A stretch of 6,145 bases of DNA, from assembly GCA_003558175.1 (NCBI GenBank), contig PWMO01000278.1, positions 1-6,145 of the forward strand, given 5' to 3'. Of the stretch, positions 1 through 5,311 are shown in pieces. A program made the translations under genes and the position numbers. Below the pieces are notes generated by a model, which was not told where the DNA came from, searched no databases, and saw only the letters and a program-made list of their open reading frames with translations. Each line of letters starts with the position of its first letter. Position 1 is the stretch's first letter. Source of the stretch: Spirochaetaceae bacterium. GTDB lineage: Bacteria; Spirochaetota; Spirochaetia; DSM-27196; PWMO01.

Positions 1-1
1 A

Positions 2-760
2 ACCAATGTGACGGGCACATTCAAGCTGCTTCAGGCGAGCCTGGAGGCCTGGAAGGGTGGACATGTTGCTTCCGATTTTCGGTTTCTCCATGTTTCCACC
101 GATGAAGTATACGGCAGCCTGGGCCCGACGGGCGCCTTTACCGAAACGACCCGGTACGATCCCTCCAGCCCCTACTCGGCGTCCAAGGCGGCGGCTGATC
201 ATTTTGTGCGGGCCTATCACCGTACCTTCGGCCTGCCGACGATGATTACCAACTGTTCCAACAACTACGGCCCCTACCAGTTCCCGGAAAAGATGGTCCC
301 ACTGATGATTCTCAACGCCATGGAGGGCAAGGATCTGCCGGTCTACGGCGACGGGCGCAACGTGCGCGACTGGCTCTACGTGGAAGACCACGCCGACGCC
401 ATCTGGCGCATCCTGCAGCAGGGCAGAAACGGCGAGACCTACCTGGTGGGCGGCGAGAACGAATGGGAGAACATCCGCCTGGTGCGTTCGATCTGCGACA
501 AGGTCGCCCGCGTGCTCGGTCAACCGCCCGAGAGCTGCACCAACCTGATCCGCTACGTCAAGGACCGCCCCGGTCATGACCGCCGCTACGCCGTCTCGTG
601 CGAGAAGATCAAGGCCGAACTGGGCTGGAAGCAGCGCCACGAGTTCTCCTCCGGCCTCGACGCCACCATCGCCTGGTACCGCGACAACCCCCAGTGGGTC
701 AACCGCGTCCGCAGCGGCGCCTACAAAGACTGGCTCGAGCAGAACTACGCCCGCCGCTGA
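2..760 (+). CDS. rfbB: dTDP-glucose 4,6-dehydratase, 5' end cut by window edge
   Basis: This enzyme converts dTDP-glucose to dTDP-4-keto-6-deoxyglucose with bound NAD, the second step toward dTDP-rhamnose and related sugars for surface polysaccharide; it is cytoplasmic. The reading frame is open from base 2, so the N-terminal Rossmann nucleotide-binding part is outside the window; about 252 residues remain of a family norm near 350. Counting from the GTG codon at 8, the catalytic STDEVYG motif is at residues 30-36 (Thr31, Asp32, Glu33), and the short-chain dehydrogenase pair Tyr56 and Lys60 sits in YSASK. They are followed by the family signatures NNYGPYQFPEK and VYGDGRNVRDWLYVEDH. The stop is TGA at 758-760. 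GTG at 8 is an internal codon, not a start. No partner rml gene is visible downstream, so any rml operon would lie to the left. Confidence 0.96.
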   Translation, partial: TNVTGTFKLLQASLEAWKGGHVASDFRFLHVSTDEVYGSLGPTGAFTETTRYDPSSPYSASKAAADHFVRAYHRTFGLPTMITNCSNNYGPYQFPEKMVPLMILNAMEGKDLPVYGDGRNVRDWLYVEDHADAIWRILQQGRNGETYLVGGENEWENIRLVRSICDKVARVLGQPPESCTNLIRYVKDRPGHDRRYAVSCEKIKAELGWKQRHEFSSGLDATIAWYRDNPQWVNRVRSGAYKDWLEQNYARR

Positions 761-1027
761 TCCCACCGGTCGCCGGGCCCATCGGTCCGGCGTCTGCCCC
801 GCGCAGTTACGATCCTGTGTTCGCAATCTCGATGCTGTTACCCGCCTTCGGGCGCGCGCCCGCCGCGTTGCACAACGGACCCGCGCAATGCTCCGCCCGC
901 AACTCTATATCCTGAATAACGATAGATAAAAGCAACCACGACGCGCGCCGTGTGACGCGGCACTTGGCCCGCCCTTTGCTTATTAGCCGCAGACAACGAA
1001 CTTCGTTCGATCCTGCGGAGGGATATC
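761..1027. other. Non-coding gap between rfbB and lipoprotein gene
   Basis: No convincing gene lies here; the short frames present are continuations or shadows of neighbours. It holds no hairpin followed by a T run after rfbB, so no intrinsic terminator is evident. A 14-base perfect GC palindrome lies at 849-862. Bases 901-932 form an AT-rich patch in otherwise GC-rich DNA, and this is the most likely place for a promoter of the lipoprotein gene, although no good -35/-10 pair could be assigned. A hairpin at 987-1018 reaches into the next ribosome binding site. Confidence 0.6.
987..1018 (+). promoter_or_regulatory. Nested hairpin reaching into the Shine-Dalgarno of the lipoprotein gene
   Basis: The outer stem pairs CCGCAG (987-992) with CTGCGG (1013-1018). 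The inner stem pairs CGAAC (997-1001) with GTTCG (1005-1009) around a three-base loop, with a small internal loop between the stems. The last two G residues of the outer stem are also the first two of the GGAGGG Shine-Dalgarno (1017-1022), five bases before the ATG at 1028. The pairing is seen directly. That it limits translation is inference; it may simply be a stable 5' leader structure. Confidence 0.45.
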
Positions 1028-1534
1028 ATGAGAGCCTATGGCAATCACCGTATCCCAAAAAGTCAGCCACTATTGATTATCATCATTCTTGCGGCGCTGC
1101 TCGGCACCGGCGGGTGCACGTTGCCCTTCCTGGCAATGCTTGACGGCGCAGACATCCCGGTGGGGTCACCTGACGGCCGCGGTTCGCCCGAAGACGGCGA
1201 CGGAGGCGACGGATCGGTGATCACCGCCCAGATGATCACCATCAGGGCCGAGAGCTTCTCGCTGGCATGGGACGCGCCGCCCGACGCGGTGGACACCTAC
1301 CGTCTCTACTACCGCAACGTTGAGGCCGATGACTGGAACGACCTCGGCGCCACCGGCCCCGACGAGCTGCAGTTTGAAGTCTCCAACGGAGTGCTGGCCG
1401 ACGGCTATGGACGGTACGCGTTTGCCGTGCAGTCGGTCACCCCGGACGGCAGCGAGTCGGAACTGCACAGCTCTCTTTCGCCAACCGCTCAGCCGGAGAC
1501 CGGTTGGTACGTAGATTGGCAGCAACCGCTGTAG
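1028..1534 (+). CDS. Small lipoprotein with one fibronectin type III domain
   Basis: This is a predicted secreted, lipid-anchored protein of 168 residues with no assigned function. The start is well supported: GGAGGG at 1017-1022 is five bases before ATG. Residues 1-11 carry positive charges, 14-25 form a hydrophobic segment rich in Leu and Ile, and LGTGGC places the probable lipidated cysteine at Cys30; Thr at -3 is a loose lipobox. Residues 41-62 are a Gly/Asp/Pro-rich linker. Residues 70-153 look like a fibronectin type III fold: SFSLAWDAPP, then DTYRLYYR, and a late YAFAVQSVTPDGSESE strand-turn. Such domains usually mediate protein or glycan contacts outside the cell. No catalytic motif is visible. 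It is followed after 139 bases by another + strand gene and may be cotranscribed with it. Confidence 0.82.
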   Translation: MRAYGNHRIPKSQPLLIIIILAALLGTGGCTLPFLAMLDGADIPVGSPDGRGSPEDGDGGDGSVITAQMITIRAESFSLAWDAPPDAVDTYRLYYRNVEADDWNDLGATGPDELQFEVSNGVLADGYGRYAFAVQSVTPDGSESELHSSLSPTAQPETGWYVDWQQPL

Positions 1535-1673
1535 TGTGCGAACCCGTGCGCGGGGCGGCGGTATGCCGCTCCGCTGCACGCTCTTGCAGCCGGCACAGCG
1601 GCTGCAGCACGCACAGCGCGATATGGAGCGAGACGTGGAAGAACACGCGCAAGGACACGCGGAAGGACACGCT
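1535..1673 (+). other. Structured intercistronic gap with two hairpins and a tandem repeat
   Basis: Two strong hairpins can be drawn. The first has a ten-pair stem, 1550-1559 with 1565-1574 (one G-U pair) and a five-base loop. The second has an eight-pair stem, TGCAGCCG (1585-1592) with CGGCTGCA (1599-1606) and a six-base loop. Neither is followed by a T run, so they do not look like intrinsic terminators. At 1651-1672 the ten-mer AAGGACACGC occurs twice with a 12-base period; its second copy supplies the ribosome binding site of the next gene. The frame stays open to GTG at 1536, but nothing in that stretch looks like protein-coding sequence. Confidence 0.5.
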
Positions 1674-2219
1674 ATGTTCAATAATCTGCTGAAAAATTCG
1701 GGTCGACAATCGAACCGCAGAAAGGTGTCAACGCCGCAGCAGTTTGCGGCAGCGGCAACCGAGGTGTATTGCGAAGCGCTGCACTTTGTTGTCACCGTGG
1801 CGGAACGCGAGCTGGACGAAGAGGCGCTGCGCCCGCTGTTGCGCCGCAAGAAGGAAGTGCTCATCCGGCGCCTGTTGCCGGTGGGCAGAGTCTACGACAC
1901 CCGTTTCAGCCCGGCGGAGCAGCTCAAGGCGCGCCACCTCACCGTTGCCTTCATCAAGGCGGCAGCCGAACGCGGCATCTGGAGCCGCTACCTGGCGGCG
2001 GTCGCCGGCAAACGCGCGCTGGGCAGAGAGCTCAGCGAGATGAACACCATCGCCCGCTACGCGTTCTTTGACCTGCTGCGCCAGCGCGACCCCGAGGAAG
2101 CGAGGCGCCTTGGCATCGAGCGCACGCCCCGCCCGCTCAACCTGTTCTCGGTCGGCTACCAGACTTTCACCGAGGTCAACCCGCCGCGCGCCTACTGCTG
2201 CACCGGCTCCAGCCGGTAG
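1674..2219 (+). CDS. Unidentified helical protein, 181 residues
   Basis: I do not recognise this family. The start at ATG 1674 is chosen because GGAAGG at 1661-1666 lies seven bases upstream; earlier in-frame starts (GTG 1536, ATG 1563, ATG 1623) lack a ribosome site and would add a low-complexity, repeat-coded tail. The protein has no signal peptide or membrane segment. Residues 20-60 and 80-148 are rich in Ala, Glu, Arg and Leu and should be largely alpha-helical. Notable points are a basic cluster RPLLRRKKEVLIRR (about 53-66), VYDTRFSPAEQLKARH (73-88), and a C-terminal stretch with Tyr and Phe and a Cys-Cys pair at 175-176. It is likely cytoplasmic. Its last 28 bases overlap the 3' end of the opposite-strand dehydrogenase gene, so its C-terminal residues are constrained by that gene. 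Confidence 0.65.
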   Translation: MFNNLLKNSGRQSNRRKVSTPQQFAAAATEVYCEALHFVVTVAERELDEEALRPLLRRKKEVLIRRLLPVGRVYDTRFSPAEQLKARHLTVAFIKAAAERGIWSRYLAAVAGKRALGRELSEMNTIARYAFFDLLRQRDPEEARRLGIERTPRPLNLFSVGYQTFTEVNPPRAYCCTGSSR

Positions 2220-3373
2220 ACACCGCCGTTGGAATCATCGGTCAGCAGCCACAGGTTGCCGTCGGGTCCCAGGCGTACGTCGCGGATTCGCCCGATGGTT
2301 CCGTCCAGCAGGCGCTCCTGGTGCGCTACGCGGTTGTTGCCGTCCAGCTCCAGCCGCAGCAGGTGCCGGTCAACCAGCGATCCCAGAAACAGACTTCCTT
2401 CCCATTCGGGAAATTGCTCGCCAAAGTAGAACGCCATTCCTGAAGGGGCGATTGCCGGGCTCCAGTGTTCCACCGGCTGCGTCATGCCGGGGGCCGAGGT
2501 GCCCTGTCCGATGGGCTGTCCGGTGCGGTAGTCAACGCCCTGCGACATCTCCGGCCAGCCGTAGTTGTTGCCCGCCTCTATGATGTTGAGCTCGTCGCCG
2601 CCGCGCGGGCCGTGTTCGGTCTGCCACAGGACGCCGGTCTGCGGATGCACCGCCAGCCCTTGCGGGTTGCGGTTTCCCAGGGTGTAGAGTTCGTCACGCG
2701 CGTTGGCGTCTCCCACAAACGGGTTATCCTGCGGGATCGAGCCGTCGCGGTTGATGCGCAGCAGCGCACCGGCGTGATCCATGGGGTCCTGCGCGCGCTG
2801 CATCTGGCCGCGGTCACCAATTGAGAAGACCAGCGTTCCGTCCGGCAGAAACGCCATGCGCGAGCCAAAGTGCAGGCGGCCGCTTCCCGGCGCGTCCATG
2901 CGGAAGAGCTCCTCGAAGTCCTGCAGCGAGCTGCCGGAGAGCCGCGCCCGACCAACGGTGGTACCGGAGCCGCCGTCATACGGCGTGGAGTAGGTGAAGT
3001 AGATCCAGCCGTTTTGGTCGTAGTCGGGGTCAAGCGCCACGTCCAGCAGCCCGCCCTGTCCGCCGGCGGCAATCTGCGGCAGGCCTGAGATCTGCTCAGT
3101 CGAGCCGTCGGCGTGCAGCCGCTGCAGCCGGCCCGGCCGCTCGGTAACCAGCGCCGTTCCGTCGGGCAGAAAGGCAATGCTCCACGGGTGAGACAGGCCG
3201 CGCGTCACCTCCACCAGGCGAAACGTCTCGCGCTCGGACTCTATCACCCCTCCCGGCGCTTCCTGGCTCACGCCGGGCGCCGCACACATCACCAGCGCCG
3301 CAGACACCAGCAGTGTCACGGTCACCAATCGAGCCTTGTAGCGCTTTTTCTCGTAGCGTTTGGTTTGGGTCAT
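2192..3373 (-). CDS. Exported PQQ-dependent aldose (sugar) dehydrogenase
   Basis: This 393-residue protein belongs to the soluble aldose dehydrogenase family (E. coli YliI/Asd; related to Acinetobacter soluble glucose dehydrogenase), which oxidises aldoses outside the cytoplasm with pyrroloquinoline quinone and calcium. The start at 3373 is fixed by AAGGAGG at 3381-3387, seven bases upstream. A basic N-region (residues 4-15) and hydrophobic core (16-31) form an export signal, probably cleaved near residues 35-39. Family landmarks: GGLLDVALDPDY (108-118); HFGSRMAFLPDG (168-179), whose His168 aligns with the catalytic base of glucose dehydrogenase; GNRNPQGLAVHP (233-244), with a PQQ-contacting Arg; EHGPRGGDELNII and NNYGWP (253-274); WSPAIAPSGMAFY (304-316); and RIRDVRLGPDGNLWLLTDDSNG (362-383). 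It is full length with no missing landmark. True substrate is unknown. It lies 53 bases downstream of the ATPase gene on the same strand. No PQQ biosynthesis gene is in the window. Confidence 0.93.
   Translation of the reverse strand: MTQTKRYEKKRYKARLVTVTLLVSAALVMCAAPGVSQEAPGGVIESERETFRLVEVTRGLSHPWSIAFLPDGTALVTERPGRLQRLHADGSTEQISGLPQIAAGGQGGLLDVALDPDYDQNGWIYFTYSTPYDGGSGTTVGRARLSGSSLQDFEELFRMDAPGSGRLHFGSRMAFLPDGTLVFSIGDRGQMQRAQDPMDHAGALLRINRDGSIPQDNPFVGDANARDELYTLGNRNPQGLAVHPQTGVLWQTEHGPRGGDELNIIEAGNNYGWPEMSQGVDYRTGQPIGQGTSAPGMTQPVEHWSPAIAPSGMAFYFGEQFPEWEGSLFLGSLVDRHLLRLELDGNNRVAHQERLLDGTIGRIRDVRLGPDGNLWLLTDDSNGGVYRLEPVQQ
2202..2217. repeat. Inverted repeat in the convergent gene overlap
   Basis: ACCGGCT (2202-2208) and AGCCGGT (2211-2217) form a perfect inverted repeat with a two-base centre, inside the 28-base overlap of the two converging genes (2192-2219). 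It could form a hairpin in either transcript and might slow RNA polymerase. No T run follows on either strand, so it is not a standard intrinsic terminator. Confidence 0.35.
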
Positions 3374-3426
3374 CCCGGGTCCTCCTTGGTCCTGCTTTTG
3401 AAAGTAGTAAAACTGGACCCGCAAGG
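3374..3426 (-). promoter_or_regulatory. Leader of the dehydrogenase gene with two alternative pairings around its ribosome site
   Basis: Read on the - strand, GGGTCC (3420-3415) can pair either with GGACC (3392-3388), leaving the Shine-Dalgarno AAGGAGG (3387-3381) free, or with GGACCC (3382-3377), which uses the last two G residues of the Shine-Dalgarno. The two pairings exclude each other because they share the same upstream strand. This is seen in the sequence; that it acts as a translation switch is inference. The matches are only five or six bases long in GC-rich DNA, so chance is possible. No ligand-binding class is recognised. Confidence 0.35.
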
Positions 3427-4599
3427 TCAACTTTGCGCGCGCTGCGCTGCAAATAGCCGGCCGGGCTGCTGCGCCAGCGAGGCCAGCGGCACTACCTCTA
3501 CCCTGTCGCTGAGTGGGTACCACGTCGCGCCCGGGTAGACCACGGCCACCTGGTGAAGCCCAAGGTCCTGCAGTACGGTACGAATGGACGGTGTGAGCCT
3601 GGGTGCGTCGGCACGCTTGCACTCAACGCCAAGCAGCCGATCGCCGCGTCGCAGCAGCAGATCGATTTCTGCACCCTGATGCGTGGCCCAGAACCACGCT
3701 TCATCGTATGCCTCTGAGGAAAGGATCTGTTCGATCACAAAGCCCTCCCAGGAGGCGCCAAGCCTGGGGTGCGAGAGAAGCGTCTTGTGGCTGTCGATGC
3801 CGAGCAGCTGGTGCAGCAGCCCACTGTCGCGGACGTACACCTTGGGGGACTTGATCTGCCGCTTGCCGAGGTTCGCGTGCCACGGTTGCAGCTGACGGAC
3901 CATCAGGGCGTCGCTCAGGAGGTCGAGGTACCGGCGCACCGTCGAGGCAGCAACGCCGAGCGCTCTGGCCGGTTCTGCGGCGTTCCAGGTCTGCCCGTGG
4001 TAGTGCGCCAGCATGGTCCAGAAACGCAGCAGGGCGATTGCCGGCACGCGCACTCCCCACTGCGGCAGATCGCGCTCAAGCAGCGTCTGAACGAACTGCT
4101 TGCGCCAGGCGTAGCTTGCTGCTTCACTCTGCGCGAGCCACGAACGTGGTAACCCGCCGCGGAGCCAGAGCGATTGCGCGTTCTCCGGCCCGAGTTCGGC
4201 AAGGGTGAAGCCGCCAATCTCAATACGCTCCAGACGTCCGGCAAGGCTTTCCGAACTCTGTCGCAGCAGGTCTCCGGAGGCGCTTCCAAGTATCAGAAAC
4301 CGCCCGGGCTCTCCCCGGCGATCGGCCAATACGCGCAGAATCGGGAACAGATCGGGGCGCCGCTGCACTTCATCAATCACAATCAGGCCGCGCAACGGTT
4401 CCAGAGCGGTGCGCGGCTCTTCCAACCGCGCCAGGCTGACCGGATCTTCCAGGTCAAAGTAGTTGATGGAATCCTCGGAGACAAGCTCTCGGGCAAGCGT
4501 TGTCTTGCCCGACTGACGAGGGCCGGTCAACACGGTGACGGGGCTGCGCGCAATTGCCGTCCGAATCCGGCCCAGCAGCTCTGTGCGTGCAACGTACAT
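3427..4599 (-). CDS. AAA-family ATPase with C-terminal DUF4143 nuclease-like domain
   Basis: This 390-residue protein is of the AAA_14/DUF4143 type, a widespread and poorly understood ATPase family. Counting from ATG 4599, the Walker A motif is GPRQSGKT (26-33), Walker B is LIVIDE (72-77), and a sensor-like GSAS is at 105-108. Residues about 205-235 (ARALGVAASTVRRYLDLL) form a winged-helix-like DNA-binding segment. The DUF4143 part follows, with KVYVRDSGLLHQLLG, then WEGFVIEQ (284-291), and a C-terminal GAEIDLLL...GVECK pattern (309-328) that matches a PD-(D/E)XK nuclease core, with Asp and Glu-Cys-Lys in the expected places. A GTG at 4629 would add ten residues; neither start has a good ribosome site, and ATG 4599 gives the usual family N-terminus. 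It follows the brnA-like gene closely and may be translated by coupling to it. Whether it acts in defence, DNA handling or toxin control is unknown. Confidence 0.9.
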   Translation of the reverse strand: MYVARTELLGRIRTAIARSPVTVLTGPRQSGKTTLARELVSEDSINYFDLEDPVSLARLEEPRTALEPLRGLIVIDEVQRRPDLFPILRVLADRRGEPGRFLILGSASGDLLRQSSESLAGRLERIEIGGFTLAELGPENAQSLWLRGGLPRSWLAQSEAASYAWRKQFVQTLLERDLPQWGVRVPAIALLRFWTMLAHYHGQTWNAAEPARALGVAASTVRRYLDLLSDALMVRQLQPWHANLGKRQIKSPKVYVRDSGLLHQLLGIDSHKTLLSHPRLGASWEGFVIEQILSSEAYDEAWFWATHQGAEIDLLLRRGDRLLGVECKRADAPRLTPSIRTVLQDLGLHQVAVVYPGATWYPLSDRVEVVPLASLAQQPGRLFAAQRAQS

Positions 4600-4612
4600 A
4601 CCCAGAACTATA

Positions 4613-4649
4613 CCATGAAAATCGTTCACCTACCAACCGAATTTCATGG
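4613..4649. repeat. Near-perfect 12-base inverted repeat between antitoxin and ATPase genes
   Basis: CCATGAAAATCG (4613-4624) and CGAATTTCATGG (4638-4649) are reverse complements at 11 of 12 positions, with a 13-base spacer. The repeat covers the whole gap after the antitoxin stop and the possible GTG start at 4629 of the ATPase gene. In the - strand transcript it would fold into a stem of eight pairs, one mismatch and three more pairs. It could be an operator for a dimeric repressor, or a translation-control or processing hairpin. It lacks a following U run, so it is not a simple terminator. Confidence 0.5.
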
Positions 4650-4659
4650 CAGTAAGCGC

Positions 4660-4947
4660 TCAGCGCTCGATTCGCTGCGGATCGTGTTTCTGCAACTCCG
4701 ACTCGATCCGCTCGCTCAAGAAGACTTTGACGAGCGACTGATACGGTACGTCCCACTTGTTGGCCAACAGTTTCAGCGCTGCAAGCATCGATTCCGGCAG
4801 CCGCAACGAGATTGTCTTGGTAGACGGCTTCAGGTTCGGGAAAAGCCCCACACGCGCCTTCGACCAATCGACATATTCAGTCGAATCATGCTCTAACCAG
4901 AACCGGCGCTCCTCTTCTTCGCTCTCGAACTTCGGTATCTGCTTCAT
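4660..4947 (-). CDS. brnA: CopG/BrnA-type ribbon-helix-helix antitoxin
   Basis: This 95-residue protein is a probable antitoxin that binds the adjacent toxin and represses the shared promoter. Residues 1-40 hold the toxin-binding type of N-terminus seen in this family: KQIPKFESEEEERRFWLEHDSTEYVDW followed by FPNLKPS. The ribbon-helix-helix DNA-binding part covers residues 43-80: strand TKTISLRLP (43-51), helix 1 (SMLAALKLLANK, 53-64), turn DVPYQ, helix 2 (SLVKVFLSERIE, 71-82). The start ATG at 4947 overlaps the toxin stop in an ATGA, with AAGG directly before it, which indicates translational coupling. The family could equally be called CopG antitoxin (PF12441-like), so the symbol reflects the pairing with a BrnT toxin more than a close match to Brucella BrnA. 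Confidence 0.87.
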   Translation of the reverse strand: MKQIPKFESEEEERRFWLEHDSTEYVDWSKARVGLFPNLKPSTKTISLRLPESMLAALKLLANKWDVPYQSLVKVFLSERIESELQKHDPQRIER

Positions 4948-5240
4948 CCTTGATACGCCTTTCTTTCTCTTCTACTCATGTCGCGTGCGGAGATCACGCG
5001 GATCCGGTGGTCTCTGACCGTGAAGGCCACGAATAGACCGCGGTGATCATCCGTCTGACCCAGAACATAGTACCGACGCTCCTGCCGAGAGTGCGCGAGG
5101 TCGTCGGCTACAATCAACGGCCGGTTGAAGAAGACCTGCTCCGCTTCCAGCGGGCTCACGCGATGAGACTCCCAGTTCTTGGTGACGTTTCCTTCGTCCC
5201 CCTCGAATCCCTTGAACTCCGGCAACGAGACGGTTTCCAT
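4944..5240 (-). CDS. brnT: BrnT-family ribonuclease toxin
   Basis: This 98-residue protein matches the BrnT family (PF04365), RelE-like fold ribonucleases that block translation when free of antitoxin. Visible landmarks are the N-terminal FEGDEGNVTKNWESHRVSP (12-30), where related toxins read WDEGNRTKNWxKHGVS, then EAEQVFFNRPLIVADD (32-47), HSRQERRYYVLGQTDDHRGLFVAFTVR (50-76), and the C-terminal signature IRVISARDMSRRERKAY (80-96), which carries the charged residues expected for catalysis. The tryptophan of the usual WDEGN is replaced by glycine here (Gly14). The length is normal. The toxin comes before the antitoxin, as is usual for brnTA pairs. The start at 5240 has no Shine-Dalgarno; it sits just downstream of a strong promoter and palindrome, suggesting a leaderless or nearly leaderless transcript. 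Confidence 0.9.
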   Translation of the reverse strand: METVSLPEFKGFEGDEGNVTKNWESHRVSPLEAEQVFFNRPLIVADDLAHSRQERRYYVLGQTDDHRGLFVAFTVRDHRIRVISARDMSRRERKAYQG

Positions 5241-5248
5241 TCAGGTAC

Positions 5249-5277
5249 AATGTATATTTTGAAAATATACATGTCAA
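5249..5277 (-). promoter_or_regulatory. Promoter of the brnTA unit
   Basis: On the - strand a consensus TTGACA lies at 5277-5272. Seventeen bases further is TACATT (5254-5249), a four-of-six match to the -10 box; TATACA at 5256-5251 is an alternative with 15-base spacing. Transcription would start about 5241-5245, within five bases of the ATG at 5240. The AT-rich composition stands out from the surrounding DNA. The start point itself is inferred. Confidence 0.65.
5250..5272. promoter_or_regulatory. Perfect 23-base palindrome, probable antitoxin operator
   Basis: The arm ATGTATATTTT (5250-5260), a central G (5261) and the arm AAAATATACAT (5262-5272) make a perfect inverted repeat. It spans the spacer and -10 of the brnT promoter and touches its -35. 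Ribbon-helix-helix antitoxins bind symmetrical sites in their own promoters as dimers of dimers, so the BrnA-like protein encoded by this unit is the natural ligand. Binding is inferred from position and symmetry. Confidence 0.65.
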
Positions 5278-5285
5278 CCCGGTTC

Positions 5286-5307
5286 GCTGCCGGCGGGCTG
5301 CCGGCGG
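5286..5307. repeat. Tandem 11-base repeat, two copies
   Basis: GCTGCCGGCGG occurs at 5286-5296 and again at 5297-5307, with no gap, in the intergenic region between brnT and the divergent DUF4168-type gene. A second 11-base-period repeat (TCTTGACA at 5312 and 5323) follows directly. An 11-base period puts both copies on nearly the same face of the helix. Confidence 0.55.
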
Positions 5308-5311
5308 GCAC

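Noticed and set aside
849..862. 14-base GC palindrome in the gap after rfbB
   Set aside because: It is made only of G and C in GC-rich DNA, has no loop or T run, and no promoter or gene depends on it; chance is a sufficient explanation.
1536..1673. Upstream extension of the 181-residue gene from GTG 1536, or ATG 1563 or 1623
   Set aside because: No ribosome site at these starts; the translated stretch is low-complexity and coded by hairpins and a tandem repeat.
1166..1864. Long - strand open frame of 232 codons
   Set aside because: It lies antisense to two + strand genes with better evidence; its Ser/Arg/Cys-rich translation is typical of a shadow frame in GC-rich DNA.
2578..3177. Long - strand frame of 199 codons inside the dehydrogenase gene
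   Set aside because: It is an alternate frame of a clearly recognised enzyme, and its translation is Arg/Ala/Thr-rich without any family motif.
3374..3622. An N-terminal extension of the dehydrogenase frame up to 3622
   Set aside because: It overlaps the end of the ATPase gene, would bury the signal peptide 83 residues inside, and the ATG at 3373 has an ideal Shine-Dalgarno.
4174..4896. A + strand frame of 240 codons opposite the ATPase and antitoxin genes
   Set aside because: It is antisense to two recognised genes and has no ribosome site or recognisable domain.
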